From: Piscicola geometra
Taxonomy: Eukaryota; Annelida; Clitellata; Hirudinida; Piscicolidae
Length of the DNA stretch: 64,000 bases
Assembly (NCBI GenBank): GCA_943735955.1
Contig: OX030959.1
Location: 9,840,754-9,904,753 of the forward strand
Direction: 5' to 3'
In this document: positions 12,901-23,748 of the stretch, piece by piece
How the letters are laid out: every line of letters starts with the position of its first letter
Position numbering within the stretch: position 1 is the first letter of the stretch
Position numbers and translations under genes: made by a program
The notes under the pieces: generated by a model
Databases searched by the model: none
The model's input: the letters and a program-made list of their open reading frames with translations, nothing else
What the model was told of the DNA's origin: nothing

Positions 12901-15111
12901 CAAAGAGAAGAGACAAGGAGAAGAGACAAAGAGAAGAGACAACGAGAAGAGACAAAGAGAAGAGGCAAAGAGAAGAGACAAAGAGAAGAGACAAAGAGGA
13001 GAGACAAAGAGAAGAGACAAAGAGAAGAAGCAAAAAGAAGAGACAAAGAAAAGAGGCAAAGAGAAGAGACAAAGAGAAGAGACAAAGAGAAGAAGCAAAT
13101 AAAAGAGACAAAGAGAAGAGACAAAGAGAAGAGACAGAGAAGAGACAAAGAGAAGAGGCAAAGAGAAGAGACAAAGAGAAGAGACAGAGAAGAGACAAAG
13201 AGAAGAGGCAAAGAGAAGAGACAAAGAGAAGGGACAAAGAGAAGAGACAAAGAGAAGAGACAAAGAGAAGAGGCAAAGAGAAGAGACAAAGAGAAGAGAC
13301 AAAGAGAAGAGACAAAGAGAAGAGGCAAAGAGAAGAGACAAAGAGAAGAGACAAAGAGAAGGGACAAAGAGAAGAGACAAATAGAAGAGGCAAAGATAAG
13401 ATACAAAGAGAAGAAACAAAGAGAAGAGACAAAGAGAAGAGGCAAAGAAAAGAGACAAAGAGAAGAGACAAAGAGAAGAGACAAAGAGAAGAGACAAAGA
13501 GAAGAGACAAAGAGAAGAAGCAAAGAAAAGAGACAAAGAGAAGAGACAAAGAGAAGAAACAAAGAGAAGAGACAAAGAGAAGATACAAAGAGAAGAGACA
13601 AAGAGAAGAGACAAAGAAAAGAGACAAAGAAAAGAGACAAAGAGAAGATACAAAGAGAAGAGACAAAGAGAAGAGACAAAGAGAAGAAGCAAAAAGAAGA
13701 AGCAAAGAAAAGAGACAAAGAGAAGAGACAAAGAAAAGATACAAAGAGAAGAGACAAAGAGAAGAGGCAAAGAGAAGAGACAAAGAGAAGAGACAAAGAG
13801 AAGAGACAAAGAGAAGAGACAAAGAGAAGAGACAAAGAGAAGAAGCAAAGAGAAGAAGCAAAGAAAAGAGACAAAGAGAAGAGACAAAGATAAGATACAA
13901 AGAGAAGATACAAAGAGAAGAGACAAAGAGAAGAGACAAAGAGAAGAGACAAAGAGAAGATACAAAGAGAAGAGACAAAGAGAAGAGACAAAGAGAAGAG
14001 ACAAAGAGAAGAGACAAAGAGAAGAAGCAAAGAGAAGAAGCAAAGAAAAGAGACAAAGAGAAGATACAAAAAGAAGAGACAAAGAGAAGAGACAAAGAGA
14101 AGAGACAAAGAGAAGAGACAAAGAGAAGAGACAAAGAGAAGAGACAAAGAGAAGAGACAAAGAGAAGAAGCAAAGAGAAGAAGCAAAGAAAAGAGACAAA
14201 GAGAAGAGACAAAGAGAAGAGACAAAGAGAAGATACAAAGAGAAGATACAAAGAGAAGAGACAGAGAAGAGACAAAGAGAAGAGGCAAAGAGAAGAGACA
14301 AAGAGAAGGGACAAAGAGAAGAGACAAAGAGAAGAGACAAAGAGAAGAGACAAAGAGAAGAGACAAAGAGAAGAAGCAAAAAGAAGAGACAAAGAAATGA
14401 GGCAAAGAGAAGAGACAAAGAGAAGAGACAAAGAGAAGAGGCAAAGAGAAGAGGCAAAGAGAAGGGACAAAGAGAAGAGACAAAGAGAAGAGACAAAGAG
14501 AAGAGACAAAGAGAAGAAACAAAGAGAAGAGACAAAGAGAAGAGACAAAGAGAAGAAACAAAGAGAAGAGACAAAGAGAAGAGACAAAGAGAAGAGACAA
14601 AGAGAAGAGACAAAGAGAAGAGACAAAGAGAAGAAGCAAAGAGAAGAAGCAAAGAAAAGAGACAAAGAGAAGAGACAAAGAGAAGAGACAAAGAGAAGAT
14701 ACAAAGAGAAGAGACAAAGATAAGAGACAGAGAAGAGACAAAGAGAAGAGGCAAAGAGAAGAGACAAAGAGAAGGGACAAAGAGAAGAGACAAAGAGAAA
14801 AGACAAAGAGAAGAGACAAAGAGAAGAGACAAAGAGAAGAAGCAAAAAGAAGAGACAAAAAGAAGAGACAAAGAGAAGAAGCAAAGAGAAGAAGCAAAGA
14901 AAAGAGACAAAGAGAAGAGACAAAGAGAAGAGACAAAGAGAAGAAGCAAAGAGAAGAAGCAAAGAAAAGAGACAAAGAGAAGAGACAAAGAGAAGAGACA
15001 AAGAGAAGAGACACAGAGAAGATACAAAGAGAAGAGACAAAGAGAAGAGACAGAGAAGAGACAAAGAGAAGAGGCAAAGAGAAGAAACAAAGAGAAGATA
15101 CAAATAGAATA
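9932..15111 (+). repeat. Irregular satellite segment with decaying unit spacing
   Basis: GGAG-type landmarks lie at 9932, 11891 and 12992 (spacings 1,959 and 1,101 bp) and then stop until 16824, so the regular 2.2-kb period is lost. All these cores still lack the 26-bp insertion that marks copies from 16.8 kb onward. Two plus-strand ATG triplets arise here from a G-to-T change in AAAG-type monomers (10717 and 14397). CpG occurs at about 12943. The segment contains only satellite monomers. Confidence 0.85.
13135..13234 (+). repeat. 50-bp tandem duplication of the 11-mer module
   Basis: Two 11-bp monomers lie 50 bp apart (C at 13135 and 13185), and 50 equals 11 plus three 13-mers. The duplicated module makes this core 386 bp (12992 to 13378) instead of 336. 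It is a small, clean example of whole-monomer duplication. Confidence 0.85.
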
Positions 15112-16085
15112 GACAAAGAGAAGAGACAAAGAGAAGAAGCAAAGAAAAGAGACAAAGAGAAGAGACAAAGAGAAGAGACAAAGAGAAGAGACAAAGAGAA
15201 GATACAAAGGGAAGAGACAAAGAGAAGAGACAAAGAGTAGAGACAAAGAGAAGAAGCAAAGAGAAGAAGCAAAGAAAAGAGACAAAGAGAAGAGACAAAG
15301 AGAAGAGACAAAGAGAAGATACAAAGAGAAGAGACAAAGAGAAGAAACAAAGAGAAGAGACAAAGAGAAGAGACAAAGAGAAGAGACAAAGAGAAGAGAC
15401 AAAGAGAAGAGACAAAGAGAAGAAGCAAAGAGAAGAAGCAAAGAAAAGAGACAAAGAGAAGAGACAAAGAGAAGAGACAAAGAGAAGATACAAAGAGAAG
15501 AGACAAAGAGAAGAGACAGAGAAGAGACAAAGAGAAGAGGCAAAGAGAAGAGACAAAGAGAAGGGACAAAGAGAAGAGACAAAGAGAAGAGACAAAGAGA
15601 AGAGACAAAGAGAAGAAGCAAAGAAAAGAGACAAAGAGAAGAGACAAAGAGAAGAGACAAAGAGAAGAGACAAAGAGAAGATACAAAGGGAAGAGACAAA
15701 GAGAAGAGACAAAGAGTAGAGACAAAGAGAAGAAGCAAAGAGAAGAAGCAAAGAAAAGAGACAAAGAGAAGAGACAAAGAGAAGAGACAAAGAGAAGATA
15801 CAAAGAGAAGAGACAAAGAGAAGAAACAAAGAGAAGAGACAAAGAGAAGAGACAAAGAGAAGAGACAAAGAGAAGAGACAAAGAGAAGAGACAAAGAGAA
15901 GAAGCAAAGAGAAGAAGCAAAGAAAAGAGACAAAGAGAAGAGACAAAGAGAAGAGACAAAGAGAAGATACAAAGAGAAGAGACAAAGAGAAGAGACAGAG
16001 AAGAGACAAAGAGAAGAGGCAAAGAGAAGAGACAAAGAGAAGGGACAAAGAGAAGAGACAAAGAGAAGAGACAAAGAGAAGAGAC
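15112..16085 (+). repeat. 479-bp tandem duplication
   Basis: Two adjacent copies share the rare ATACAAAGGGAAG monomer (C at 15205 and 15684), a following GAGTAGAGAC variant, and an 11-mer (15517 and 15996). All are offset by exactly 479 bp, which is 36 13-mers plus one 11-mer. The boundaries are approximate because flanking monomers are alike. Confidence 0.8.
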
Positions 16086-16823
16086 AAAGAGAAGAGACAA
16101 AGAGAAGAAGCAAATAGAAGAGACAAAAAGAAGAGACAAAGAGAAGAAGCAAAGAGAAGAAGCAAAGAGAAGAGACAAAGAGAAGAAGCAAAAAGAAGAG
16201 ACAAAGAAAAGAGGCAAAGAGAAGAGACAAAGAGAAGAGACAAAGAGAAGAGGCAAAGAGAAGAGACAAAGAGTAGAGACAAAGAGAAGAAGCAAAGAGA
16301 AGAGACAAATAGAATAGACAAAGAAAAGAGACAAAGAGAAGAAGCAAAGAAAAGAGACAAAGAGAAGAGACAAAGAGAAGAGACAAAGAGAAGAGACAAA
16401 GAGAAGAGACAAAGAGAAGATACAAAGAGAAGAGACAAAGAGAAGAGACAAAGAAAAAAGACAAAGAGAAGATACAAAGAAAAAAGACAAAGAGAAGATA
16501 CAAAGAGAAGAGACAAAGAGAAGAGACAAAGAGAAGAAGCAAAGAGAAGAAGCAAAGAAAAGAGACAAAGAGAAGAGACAAAGAGAAGAGACAAAGAGAA
16601 GAGACAAAGAGAAGATACAAAGAGAAGAGACAAAGAGAAGAGACAGAGAAGAGACAAAGAGAAGAGGCAAAGAGAAGAGACAAAGAGAAGAGACAAAGAG
16701 AAGAGACAAAGAGAAGAGACAAAGAGAAGAGACAAAGAGAAGAGACAAAGAGAAGAGGCAAAGAGAAGAGACAAAGAGAAGGGACAAAGAGAAGAGACAA
16801 AGAGAAGGGACAAAGAGAAGAGA

Positions 16824-17185
16824 CAAAGAGGAGAGACAAAGAGAAGAGACAAAGAGAAGAAGCAAAAAGAAGAGACAAAGAAAAGAGGCAAAGAAAAGAG
16901 ACAAAGAGAAGAGGCAAAGAGAAGAGACAAAGAGAAGAGACAAAGAGAAGAAGCAAAGAAAAGAGACAAAGAGAAGAGACAAAGAGAAGAGACAGAGAAG
17001 AGACAAAGAGAAGAGGCAAAGAGAAGAGACAAAGAGAAGGGACAAAGATAAGAAACAAAGAGAAGAGACAAAGAGAAGAGGCAAAGAGAAGAGACAAAGA
17101 GAAGAGACAAAGAGAAGAGACAAAGAGAAGAGGCAAAGAGAAGAGACAAAGAGAAGAGACAAAGAGAAGGGACAAAGAGAAGAGA
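16824..17185 (+). repeat. 362-bp core, long (L) type, first copy
   Basis: This is the same core as at 966 but 26 bp longer. Two extra monomers (an AAAAG type followed by an AGG type) follow the AAAAGAGGC monomer. It ends at the CAAATAGAAGAGG landmark (C at 17186). The next monomer there carries GATACGATA, a rare CpG-containing form that replaces the GATAAGATA of the short cores. Equivalent L cores that end at GATACGATA start at 20036, 26612 and 34393, each 362 bp long. Confidence 0.85.
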
Positions 17186-20035
17186 CAAATAGAAGAGGCA
17201 AAGATACGATACAAAGAGAAGAAACAAAGAGAAGAGACAAAGAGAAGAGACAAAGAGAAGAAACAAAGAGAAGAGACAAAGAGAAGATACAAAGAGAAGA
17301 GACAAAGAGAAGAGACAAAGAAAAGAGACAAAGAAAAGAGACAAAGAGAAGATACAAAGAGAAGAGACAAAGAGAAGAGACAAAGAGAAGAAGCAAAAAG
17401 AAGAAGCAAAGAAAAAAGACAAAGAGAAGAGACAAAGAGAAGATACAAAGAGAAGAGACAAAGAGAAGAGACAAAGAGAAGAGGCAAAGAGAAGAGGCAA
17501 AGAGAAGGGACAAAGAGAAGAGACAAAGAGAAGAGACAAAGAGAAGAGACAAAGAGAAGAAACAAAGAGAAGAGACAAAGAGAAGAGACAAAGAGAAGAA
17601 ACAAAGAGAAGAGACAAAGAGAAGAGACAAAGAGAAGAGACAAAGAGAAGAGACAAAGAGAAGAGACAAAGAGAAGAAGCAAAGAGAAGAAGCAAAGAAA
17701 AGAGACAAAGAGAAGAGACAAAGAGAAGAGACAAAGAGAAGAGACAAAGAGAAGATACAAAGAGAAGAGACAAAGATAAGAGACAGAGAAGAGACAAAGA
17801 GAAGAGGCAAAGAGAAGAGACAAAGAGAAGGGACAAAGAGAAGAGACAAAGAGAAGAGACAAAGAGAAGAGACAAAGAGAAGAGACAAAGAGAAGAAGCA
17901 AAAAGAAGAGACAAAAAGAAGAGACAAAGAGAAGAAGCAAAGAGAAGAAGCAAAGAAAAGAGACAAAGAGAAGAGACAAAGAGAAGAGACAAAGAGAAGA
18001 AGCAAAGAGAAGAAGCAAAGAAAAGAGACAAAGAGAAGAGACAAAGAAAAGAGACAAAGAGAAGAGACACAGAGAAGATACAAAGAGAAGAGACAAAGAG
18101 AAGAGACAGAGAAGAGACAAAGAGAAGAGGCAAAGAGAAGAAACAAAGAGAAGATACAAATAGAATAGACAAAGAGAAGAGACAAAGAGAAGAAGCAAAG
18201 AAAAGAGACAAAGAGAAGAGACAAAGAGAAGAGACAAAGAGAAGAGACAAAGAGAAGATACAAAGGGAAGAGACAAAGAGAAGAGACAAAGAGTAGAGAC
18301 AAAGAGAAGAAGCAAAGAGAAGAAGCAAAGAAAAGAGACAAAGAGAAGAGACAAAGAGAAGAGACAAAGAGAAGATACAAAGAGAAGAGACAAAGAGAAG
18401 AAACAAAGAGAAGAGACAAAGAGAAGAGACAAAGAGAAGAGACAAAGAGAAGAGACAAAGAGAAGAGACAAAGAGAAGAAGCAAAGAGAAGAAGCAAAGA
18501 AAAGAGACAAAGAGAAGAGACAAAGAGAAGAGACAAAGAGAAGATACAAAGAGAAGAGACAAAGAGAAGAGACAGAGAAGAGACAAAGAGAAGAGGCAAA
18601 GAGAAGAGACAAAGAGAAGGGACAAAGAGAAGAGACAAAGAGAAGAGACAAAGAGAAGAGACAAAGAGAAGAGACAAAGAGAAGAAGCAAATAGAAGAGA
18701 CAAAAAGAAGAGACAAAGAGAAGAAGCAAAGAGAAGAAGCAAAGAAAAGAGACAAAGAGAAGAGACAAAGAGAAGAGACAAAGAGAAGAGACACAGAGAA
18801 GATACAAAGAGAAGAGACAAAGAAAAGAGACAGAGAAGAGACAAAGAGAAGAGGCAAAGAGAAGAGACAAAGAGAAGATACAAATAGAATAGACAAAGAG
18901 AAGAGACAAAGAGAAGAAGCAAAGAAAAGAGACAAAGAGAAGAGACAAAGAGAAGAGACAAAGAGAAGAGACAAAGAGAAGATACAAAGGGAAGAGACAA
19001 AGAGACGAGACAAAGAGAAGAGACAAAGAGAAGAAGCAAAGAGAAGAAGCAAAGAAAAGAGACAAAGAGAAGAGACAAAGAGAAGAGACAAAGAGAAGAT
19101 ACAAAGAGAAGAGACAAAGAGAAGAAACAAAGAGAAGAGACAAAGAGAAGAGACAAAGAGAAGAGACAAAGAGAAGAGACAAAGAGAAGAGACAAAGAGA
19201 AGAGACAAAGAGAAGAAGCAAAGAGAAGAAGCAAAGAAAAGAGACAAAGAGAAGAGACAAAGAGAAGAGACAAAGAAAAGAGGCAAAGAGAAGAGAGAAA
19301 GAGAAGAGACAAAGAGAAGAGGCAAAGAGAAGAGACAAAGAGAAGAGACAAAGAGAAGAAGCAAAGAGAAGAGACAAATAGAATAGACAAAGAGAAGAGA
19401 CAAAGAGAAGAAGCAAAGAAAAGAGACAAAGAGAAGAGACAAAGAGAAGAGACAAAGAGAAGAGACAAAGAGAAGAGACAAAGAGAAGATACAAAGAGAA
19501 GAGACAAAGAGAAGAGACAAAGAAAAAAGACAAAGAGAAGATACAAAGAGAAGAGACAAAGAGAAGAGACAAAGAGAAGAAGCAAAGAGAAGAAGCAAAG
19601 AAAAGAGACAAAGAGAAGAGACAAAGAGAAGAGACAAAGAGAAGAGACAAAGAGAAGATACAAAGAGAAGAGACAAAGAGAAGAGACAGAGAAGAGACAA
19701 AGAGAAGAGGCAAAGAGAAGAGACAAAGAGAAGGGACAAAGAGAAGAGACAAAGAGAAGAGACAAAGAGAAGAGACAAAGAGAAGAGACAAAGAGAAGAA
19801 GCAAAAAGAAGAGACAAAGAAAAGAGGCAAAGAGAAGAGACAAAGAGAAGAGACAAAGAGAAGAGACAAAGAGAAGAGGCAAAGAGAAGAGACAAAGAGA
19901 AGAGACAAAGAGAAGAGACAAAGAGAAGAGACAAAGAGAAGAGACAAAGAGAAGAGACAAAGAGAAGAGGCAAAGAGAAGAGACAAAGAGAAGGGACAAA
20001 GAGAAGAGACAAAGAGAAGGGACAAAGAGAAGAGA
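17186..20035 (+). repeat. Satellite between two L cores, with a 724-bp internal repeat
   Basis: The distance from the first L core to the second is 3,212 bp. Inside, the rare CACAGAGAAGATA monomer occurs at 18068 and 18792, 724 bp apart, and the same 724-bp pair reappears at 27728 and 28452. At about 19297 one monomer has lost its only C (GAGAGAAAGAG). Upstream landmarks with AAGAAAAAAGAC at 16449 and 19518 show an 11-monomer length difference, so similarity beyond the core is not uniform. Confidence 0.8.
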
Positions 20036-20397
20036 CAAAGAGGAGAGACAAAGAGAAGAGACAAAGAGAAGAAGCAAAAAGAAGAGACAAAGAAAAGAGG
20101 CAAAGAAAAGAGACAAAGAGAAGAGGCAAAGAGAAGAGACAAAGAGAAGAGACAAAGAGAAGAAGCAAAGAAAAGAGACAAAGAGAAGAGACAAAGAGAA
20201 GAGACAGAGAAGAGACAAAGAGAAGAGGCAAAGAGAAGAGACAAAGAGAAGGGACAAAGAGAAGAGACAAAGAGAAGAGACAAAGAGAAGAGGCAAAGAG
20301 AAGAGACAAAGAGAAGAGACAAAGAGAAGAGACAAAGAGAAGAGGCAAAGAGAAGAGACAAAGAGAAGAGACAAAGAGAAGGGACAAAGAGAAGAGA
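20036..20397 (+). repeat. 362-bp core, L type, second copy
   Basis: This repeats the 16824-17185 core at an offset of 3,212 bp. It contains the same 26-bp extension, 11-mer module, T-bearing landmark (C at 20398) and GATACGATA monomer just after it. Confidence 0.85.
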
Positions 20398-23300
20398 CAA
20401 ATAGAAGAGGCAAAGATACGATACAAAGAGAAGAAACAAAGAGAAGAGACAAAGAGAAGAGACAAAGAGAAGAGGCAAAGAGAAGAGACAAAGAGAAGAA
20501 ACAAAGAGAAGAGACAAAGAGAAGATACAAAGAGAAGAGACAAAGAGAAGAGACAAAGAGAAGAAGCAAAAAGAAGAAGCAAAGAAAAGAGACAAAGAGA
20601 AGAGACAAAGAGAAGATACAAAGAGAAGAGACAAAGAGAAGAGACAAAGAGAAGAGGCAAAGAGAAGAGGCAAAGAGAAGGGACAAAGAGAAGAGACAAA
20701 GAGAAGAGACAAAGAGAAGAGACAAAGAGAAAAAACAAAGAGAAGAGACAAAGAGAAGAGACAAAGAGAAGAAACAAAGAGAAGAGACAAAGAGAAGAGA
20801 CAAAGAGAAGAGACAAAGAGAAGAGACAAAGAGAAGAAGCAAAGAGAAGAAGCAAAGAAAAGAGACAAAGAGAAGAGACAAAGAAAAGAGACAAAGAGAA
20901 GATACAAAGAGAAGAGACAAAGAGAAGAGACAGAGAAGAGACAAAGAGAAGAGGCAGTGAGAAGAGACAAAGAGAAGGGACAAAGAGAAGAGACAAAGAG
21001 AAGAGACAAAGAGAAGAGACAAAGAGAAGAGACAAAGAGAAGAAGCAAAAAGAAGAGACAAAAAGAAGAGACAAAGAGAAGAAGCAAAGAGAAGAAGCAA
21101 AGAAAAGAGACAAAGAGAAGAGACAAAGAGAAGAGACAAAGAGAAGAAGCAAAGAGAAGAAGCAAAGAAAAGAGACAAAGAGAAGAGACAAAGAGAAGAG
21201 ACAAAGAGAAGAGACAAAGAGAAGATACAAAGAGAAGAGACAAAGAGAAGAGACAGAGAAGAGACAAAGAGAAGAGACAAAGAGAAGAGGCAAAGAGAAG
21301 AGACAAAGAGTAAAGACAAAGAGAAGAAGCAAAGAGAAGAGACAAAGAGAAGAGACAAATAGAAGAGGCAAAGATACGATACAAAGAGAAGAAACAAAGA
21401 GAAGAGACAAAGAGAAGAGACAAAGAGAAGAGGCAAAGAGGAGAGACAAAGAGAAGAAACAAAGAGAAAAGACAAAGAGAAGATACAAAGAGAAGAGACA
21501 AAGAGAAGAGACAAAGAAAAGAGACAAAGAAAAGAGACAAAGAGAAGATACAAAGAGAAGAGACAAAGAGAAGAGACAAAGAGAAGAAGCAAAAAGAAGA
21601 AGCAAAGAGAAGAGACAAAGAGAAGAGACAAAGAGAAGATACAAAGAGAAGAGACAAAGAGAAGAGACAAAGAGAAGAGGCAAAGAGAAGAGGCAAAGAG
21701 AAGGGACAAAGAGAAGAGACAAAGAGAAGAGACAAAGAGAAGAGACAAAGAGAAGAAACAAAGAGAAGAGACAAAGAGAAGAGACAAAGAGAAGAAACAA
21801 AGAGAAGAGACAAAGAGAAGAGACAAAGAGAAGAGACAGAGAAGAGACAAAGAGAAGAGGCAGTGAGAAGAGACAAAGAGAAGGGACAAAGAGAAGAGAC
21901 AAAGAGAAGAGACAAAGAGAAGAGACAAAGAGAAGAGACAAAGAGAAGAAGCAAAGAGAAGAAGCAAAGAAAAGAGACAAAGAGAAGAGACAAAGAAAAG
22001 AGACAAAGAGAAGATACAAAGAGAAGAGACAAAGAGAAGAGACAGAGAAGAGACAAAGAGAAGAGGCAGTGAGAAGAGACAAAGAGAAGGGACAAAGAGA
22101 AGAGACAAAGAGAAGAGACAAAGAGAAGAGACAAAGAGAAGAGACAAAGAGAAGAAGCAAAAAAAAGAGACAAAAAGAAGAGACAAAGAGAAGAAGCAAA
22201 GAGAAGAAGCAAAGAAAAGAGACAAAGAGAAGAGACAAAGAGAAGAGACAAAGAGAAGAAGCAAAGAGAAGAAGCAAAGAAAAGAGACAAAGAGAAGAGA
22301 CAAAGAGAAGAGACAAAGAGAAGAGACAAAGAGAAGATACAAAGAGAAGAGACAAAGAGAAGAGACAGAGAAGAGACAAAGAGAAGAGACAAAGAGAAGA
22401 AGCAAAGAGAAGAGACAAAGAGTAAAGACAAAGAGAAGAAGCAAAGAGAAGAGACAAAGAGAAGAGACAAATAGAAGAGGCAAAGATACGATACAAAGAG
22501 AAGAAACAAAGAGAAGAGACAAAGAGAAGAGACAAAGAGAAGAGGCAAAGAGGAGAGACAAAGAGAAGAAACAAAGAGAAGAGACAAAGAGAAGATACAA
22601 AGAGAAGAGACAAAGAGAAGAGACAAAGAAAAGAGACAAAGAAAAGAGACAAAGAGAAGATACAAAGAGAAGAGACAAAGAGAAGAGACAAAGAGAAGAA
22701 GCAAAAAGAAGAAGCAAAGAGAAGAGACAAAGAGAAGAGACAAAGAGAAGATACAAAGAGAAGAGACAAAGAGAAGAGACAAAGAGAAGAGGCAAAGAGA
22801 AGAGGCAAAGAGAAGGGACAAAGAGAAGAGACAAAGAGAAGAGACAAAGAGAAGAGACAAAGAGAAGAAACAAAGAGAAGAGACAAAGAGAAGAGACAAA
22901 GAGAAGAAACAAAGAGAAGAGACAAAGAGAAGAGACAAAGAGAAGAGACAAAGAGAAGAGACAAAGAGAAGAGACAAAGAGAAGAAGCAAAGAGAAGAAG
23001 CAAAGAAAAGAGACAAAGAGAAGAGACAAAGAAAAGAGACAAAGAGAAGATACAAAGAGAAGAGACAAAGAGAAGAGACAGAGAAGAGACAAAGAGAAGA
23101 GGCAGTGAGAAGAGACAAAGAGAAGGGACAAAGAGAAGAGACAAAGAGAAGAGACAAAGAGAAGAGACAAAGAGAAGAGACAAAGAGAAGAAGCAAAAAG
23201 AAGAGACAAAAAGAAGAGACAAAGAGAAGAAGCAAAGAGAAGAAGCAAAGAAAAGAGACAAAGAGAAGAGACAAAGAGAAGAGACAAAGAGAAGAAGCAA

Positions 23301-23748
23301 AGAGAAGAAGCAAAGAAAAGAGACAAAGAGAAGAGACAAAGAGAAGAGACAAAGAGAAGAGACAAAGAGAAGATACAAAGAGAAGAGACAAAGAGAAGAG
23401 ACAGAGAAGAGACAAAGAGAAGAGGCAAAGAGAAGAGACAAAGAGAAGATACAAATAGAATAGACAAAGAGAAGAGACAAAGAGAAGAAGCAAAGAAAAG
23501 AGACAAAGAGAAGAGACAAAGAGAAGAGACAAAGAGAAGAGACAAAGAGAAGAGACAAAGAGAAGAGACAAAGAGAAGAAGCAAAGAGAAGAAGCAAAGA
23601 AAATGGACAAAGAGAAGAGACAAAGAGAAGAGACAAAGAGAAGATACAAAGAGAAGAGACAAAGAGAAGAGACAGAGAAGAGACAAAGAGAAGAGGCAAA
23701 GAGAAGAGACAAAGAGAAGGGACAAAGAGAAGAGACAAAGAGAAGAGA
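20398..23748 (+). repeat. Segment with a 1,112-bp tandem duplication
   Basis: The landmark GAGGCAGTGAGAAG occurs four times (GTG at 20957, 21863, 22069 and 23105). The 20957 and 22069 copies are offset by 1,112 bp. So are the T-bearing landmark (21356 and 22468) and a GAGTAAAGAC variant (T at 21311 and 22423), so three independent rare variants support one tandem duplication. The copy at 23105 shares the first 300 or so bases and then diverges, and 21863 is a shorter relative. Short open frames starting at these GTGs are copies of the same repeat, not genes. Confidence 0.85.

Noticed and set aside
10717..13893. Plus-strand ATG frame of 1,058 codons, charged KRRDKEKRQREET repeats resembling a coiled-coil protein
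   Set aside because: The ATG comes from one G-to-T change in a monomer, the stop from a GATAAG variant. There is no promoter, intron signal or non-repeat residue stretch, and the same peptide occurs in every frame.
14397..14723. Plus-strand ATG frame of 108 codons
   Set aside because: Same kind of chance ATG in a variant monomer; wholly satellite.
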